A stretch of 8,024 nucleotides of DNA from Microcaldota archaeon (GTDB lineage Archaea; Micrarchaeota; Micrarchaeia; Micrarchaeales; Micrarchaeaceae), in contig DAHWIS010000042.1 in the NCBI GenBank assembly GCA_027344745.1, positions 1-8,024 on the forward strand. Reading direction: 5' to 3'. Position 1 is the stretch's first letter. Each line of letters starts with the position of its first letter. The notes beneath the pieces were generated by a model. The model did no database searches. It saw only the letters and a list, made by a program, of their open reading frames with translations, and was not told the origin of the DNA. The translations under genes and the position numbers were made by a program. Below are positions 6,052-8,024 of this stretch, in pieces.

Positions 6052-6351
6052 ATGGCTGAAAACACACAAAATCCGGATAAGGCAAGCGAGAATATAGTCT
6101 ACATAGGCAAAAAGCCAACGATGAACTACGTTTTAGCGGTAGTGACGCAATTCAACAACGGCATGAACGAGGTAATACTGAAAGCCAGGGGCAATGCGAT
6201 TTCAAAGGCTGTTGACGTAAAGGAGATAGTCACAAATAAATTTATGCCAGACTTGAAACTGAAGAACATATCGACTTCGTCTGAGGAATTGACTAACGAA
6301 GACGGAACGAGGTCGAAAGTCAGTGCGATCCAGATCCTTTTATGCAAGTGA
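6052..6351 (+). CDS. albA: Alba, archaeal DNA/RNA-binding chromatin protein
   Basis: This protein of 99 residues has the usual Alba length. It binds DNA and RNA without strong sequence preference as a dimer and compacts the archaeal chromosome. IVYIGKKPTMNYVLAVVTQF at 15-34 contains the family's nucleic-acid-binding lysines (K20, K21), the equivalent of the lysine known to be acetylated in Sulfolobus Alba. KARGNAISKAVDVKEIV at 44-60 is the second hallmark, followed by the NEDGTRSKVSAIQILL hairpin and final strand at 82-97. The first 13 residues are a polar, probably flexible tail. GTGAT at 6043-6047 lies four bases before the ATG. The gene has its own promoter with two TATA boxes and seems to be a single-gene unit between the ABC operon and aspS. 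Confidence 0.96.
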   Translation: MAENTQNPDKASENIVYIGKKPTMNYVLAVVTQFNNGMNEVILKARGNAISKAVDVKEIVTNKFMPDLKLKNISTSSEELTNEDGTRSKVSAIQILLCK

Positions 6352-6392
6352 TGGCGCATTGCCATCCTTAAATTATTTTCTCTCTGCCTTTT
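6350..6392 (+). terminator. Possible termination region after albA
   Basis: A perfect 6-bp stem (GATGGC at 6350-6355 with GCCATC at 6361-6366, loop GCATT) overlaps the albA stop. It is followed by pyrimidine-rich sequence with two TTTT runs (6376-6379 and 6389-6392). The T-rich part fits archaeal termination. The hairpin overlaps the coding end and may be incidental. Confidence 0.4.
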
Positions 6393-6417
6393 CGCGTGTT
6401 GGCGACAATAAATCAAG

Positions 6418-6440
6418 AAATAAATATATTTGCTTTAAAA
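6418..6440 (+). promoter_or_regulatory. Candidate TATA region for aspS
   Basis: An AT-rich stretch, AAATAAATATATT at 6418-6430, with a second weak box, TTTAAAA, at 6434-6440, lies about 60-80 bases before the start of aspS. It would place the transcript start near 6450-6465 and give a leader of 35-50 bases. Nothing else of note is visible in the gap between albA and aspS. Confidence 0.45.
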
Positions 6441-6487
6441 TGATAATGCTGCATTCAGGATCTGACCTAATCTCATACCTGTTGCGC

Positions 6488-6492
6488 AGGTG
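6488..6492 (+). promoter_or_regulatory. Ribosome-binding site AGGTG that decides the aspS start
   Basis: AGGTG lies six bases before the TTG at 6499. A start at the GTG 6490-6492 would sit inside this site. The site therefore favours TTG 6499, or less likely TTG 6502, as the true start. Confidence 0.6.
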
Positions 6493-6498
6493 TTCATA

Positions 6499-7788
6499 TT
6501 GTTGAGGACGCATTTTATAGAAGAGCTCAATGCGAGCATGGACGGCAAGGAGGTGACGCTGTCCGGATGGGTGCATGAGGTAAGAGAACTTGGAAAGATG
6601 ACGTTCCTTCTACTTAGAGATTTTACGGGAATCGTGCAGGTCATTGCAAAGAAGGGCATCGCCGAAGATTCATTGATGGACCAGATGTCTCTGCCAAAGG
6701 AAAGCGTGGTGAAGATTGTAGGCACCGTTAAAGCAAATCAAGAAGCAAAGGGCGGATTTGAGATATTAATAAAAGAGATAGAGAATCTCAATCCCATATC
6801 CGCAAAAATACCCTTCGAGGTAACCGGGAAAGTTCCCGTGGATCTTGATGTACGGCTTAATTATAGGTACATAGATCTAAGGAGGCAGCAGACCGAAGCG
6901 ATATTCAAGATAGAGTCAACGATTCTGTCGTCGTTCAGGGACATGCTTCTAGGCAAGCATTTCCTTGAGGTACGCACGCCTTCGATAGTTGCGGAAGCCA
7001 CGGAGGGCGGATCGGAACTCTTTTCAGTCCAATACTTCGAGAGCAAGGCATTCCTTGCCCAGTCCCCGCAGCTTTACAAGCAATTGGCGGTTATAGGCGG
7101 ACTTGACAGGGTATTCACCATAACCCCAGTATATCGTGCTGAAAAATCCAATGACGTATACCATCTCAACGAAATAACACAGATGGATATAGAGATGGCC
7201 TTTGCGGACCATCAGGATGCGATAAGCATACTCATCGAAGCGGTTACAAGCATCATCAAAGAGGTCAAGGCCAAGAACGCCAAGGATCTCGAGATGCTCA
7301 ATGTAAACTTGGAAGTGCCCGAAACGAAGGTCATAACCTATGATGACGCGATAGGCGCCATGAAAGCGAAGTCGTCTAGCATAAAATTCGGGGACGATTT
7401 CACACGCGAAGACGAAAAAATGATAAATGAAATATACGGGGATGCCGTAGTGGTAACCGAATACCCTAAATCAATAAGGGCGTTTTATTCGATGCCCAAC
7501 GACAAGAACCCCGAACTTTCGAACAGCTTCGATTTCATATACAAGGGCATGGAGATTTCAAGCGGTGCGCAGAGAATCCATCTCCCAGAATTGCTTATAG
7601 AAGCGATAAAGAAGAAGGGCATGGATCCAAAGCCGTTCGATTTCTATATCAATGCATTCAGATGCGGCGCGCCGCCGCACGCCGGCTGGAGCATAGGTCT
7701 TGAAAGATTCGCAATGAAGATTACGGGGATGGACAACATAAGGGAATGTGCGTTGTTTCCAAGGGACAGGAAAAGGCTTACTCCGTAA
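6499..7788 (+). CDS. aspS: Aspartyl-tRNA synthetase, archaeal type
   Basis: This class II synthetase charges tRNA with aspartate in the cytosol. From TTG 6499 it has 429 residues, near the usual archaeal length. The N-terminus then reads MLRTHFIEEL, matching the MxRTH opening of archaeal relatives. An OB-fold anticodon-binding domain occupies about 15-100 (TLSGWVHEVRELGKMTFLLL). Motif 1 is near 144-163, QSPQLYKQ at 188-195, motif 2 near 206-235 (PVYRAE with Arg213, then HLNEITQMDIEM), and motif 3 near 390-406 (PHAGWSIGLERF with Arg403). The protein ends with the canonical FPRDRKRLTP. His26 in GWVHE is the residue type seen in non-discriminating enzymes that also charge tRNA-Asn, but Lys84 at the second known determinant is of the discriminating type, so specificity is uncertain. 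The 3' end overlaps a minus-strand gene by 11 bases. Confidence 0.95.
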   Translation: MLRTHFIEELNASMDGKEVTLSGWVHEVRELGKMTFLLLRDFTGIVQVIAKKGIAEDSLMDQMSLPKESVVKIVGTVKANQEAKGGFEILIKEIENLNPISAKIPFEVTGKVPVDLDVRLNYRYIDLRRQQTEAIFKIESTILSSFRDMLLGKHFLEVRTPSIVAEATEGGSELFSVQYFESKAFLAQSPQLYKQLAVIGGLDRVFTITPVYRAEKSNDVYHLNEITQMDIEMAFADHQDAISILIEAVTSIIKEVKAKNAKDLEMLNVNLEVPETKVITYDDAIGAMKAKSSSIKFGDDFTREDEKMINEIYGDAVVVTEYPKSIRAFYSMPNDKNPELSNSFDFIYKGMEISSGAQRIHLPELLIEAIKKKGMDPKPFDFYINAFRCGAPPHAGWSIGLERFAMKITGMDNIRECALFPRDRKRLTP

Positions 7789-7978
7789 ATACCCAGTTTT
7801 TAATGCTATTTTGTTTTTGCCCCGTATGATCTTGGTATTCGTCGAGCCATTCCATGTGCCACGAATTCGGGCTGTCCTTTATCACTATTATCTCGCGTTT
7901 GTTGTTTGGATCGTTGGCAAGTTTCTTCTCCCTCGCCGCCCTTTTGTATTGGAGTATCTTTTTTGATATGGCGTTCAT
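7778..7978 (-). CDS. Small hypothetical protein, 66 residues
   Basis: I do not recognise this protein. It has a basic, probably helical N-terminus (ISKKILQYKRAAREKKLA at 4-21). A short beta-like stretch, REIIVIKD (28-35), follows, and then an acidic/aromatic C-terminal half with WHMEWLDEY at 40-48. No signal peptide, membrane span or cysteine pair is visible. Support for a real gene comes from context. Its ATG overlaps the TGA of an upstream minus-strand frame as ATGA, a common operon junction, and the frame's composition looks coding. Its stop lies 11 bases inside the 3' end of aspS. The frame is also open upstream to the window edge, so a longer protein cannot be excluded. A role in translation or RNA binding would fit the basic N-terminus, but that is a guess. 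Confidence 0.55.
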   Translation of the reverse strand: MNAISKKILQYKRAAREKKLANDPNNKREIIVIKDSPNSWHMEWLDEYQDHTGQKQNSIKNWVFTE

Positions 7979-8024
7979 TTCATTACCCCGTTGAATTTCA
8001 TATTCCTCGCTGCAACCTTCTTCA
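7975..8024 (-). CDS. 3' end of an unidentified minus-strand gene (start outside window)
   Basis: Read on the minus strand from the right edge, one frame gives KKVAARNMKFNGVMK followed by TGA at 7977-7975. That stop shares ATGA with the start of the 66-residue gene. Only about 15 residues are visible, so the product cannot be named. The basic ending is compatible with a nucleic-acid-binding or ribosomal protein but proves nothing. The other open frame here is the upstream continuation of the 66-residue gene, so this call depends on the ATGA junction being real. Confidence 0.4.
   Translation of the reverse strand, partial: KKVAARNMKFNGVMK

Noticed and set aside
6440..6465. Possible C/D box small RNA (ATGATAA followed by CTGA) before aspS
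   Set aside because: The C box has one mismatch and only 15 bases separate it from the D box, too short to hold D' and C' boxes and a guide.
7024..7212. Minus-strand frames inside aspS, such as the 62-codon frame here
   Set aside because: They are antisense to a strongly conserved synthetase gene and have no ribosome-binding site or recognisable product.
1..8024. tRNA or rRNA genes, CRISPR arrays, insertion sequences, integrase sites or a replication origin
   Set aside because: I looked for cloverleaf-like, regularly spaced repeat, transposase and terminal inverted-repeat patterns on both strands and saw none. The only repeats are the short dyads listed.

Overview
The window looks like a stretch of archaeal chromosome. 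The signs are the C-terminal part of an archaeal DnaG-type primase, an Alba chromatin protein, an archaeal-type aspartyl-tRNA synthetase, AT-rich TATA-like promoters, and ribosome-binding sites of the GGTGA type. Isoleucine is often encoded by ATA and arginine by AGG/AGA, and base composition is moderate. The small tightly packed genes and the surface protein with Ig-like repeats suggest a DPANN-type archaeon, possibly Micrarchaeota/ARMAN-like. That placement is inference, because no rRNA or other decisive marker is present.

Layout: (1) bases 3-677 hold the 3' part of dnaG, whose long polar linker precedes the conserved C-terminal domain, followed by a hairpin plus T-run at 686-712. (2) A 36-bp dyad at 752-787, made of two abutting 16-bp inverted repeats, lies over an AT-rich promoter. 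It precedes five co-directional genes (806-5930): a PadR-like winged-helix regulator, a DrrA-like ABC ATPase, an ABC-2 permease with a large outside domain, a secreted membrane-anchored protein with four Ig-like (NEW3/CARDB-type) domains, and a mostly helical protein with ferritin-like features. The gaps are 4, 4, 19 and 55 bases. (3) Bases 5931-6051 carry tandem TATA boxes driving albA (6052-6351). (4) A 147-base gap with a small hairpin and a TATA-like stretch leads into aspS (6499-7788). (5) On the minus strand, a 66-codon small gene (7778-7978) converges on and overlaps the 3' end of aspS. It follows another minus-strand gene, of which only the last codons (7975-8024) are visible, through an ATGA overlap.

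How the genes work together: the PadR-led cluster reads as an autoregulated export operon. The regulator probably binds the operator next to its own gene and controls an ABC exporter together with a cell-surface protein and a possible diiron protein. That combination is the most system-like part of the window. Its substrate cannot be read from the sequence. The rest is information-processing housekeeping: primase, chromatin and tRNA charging.
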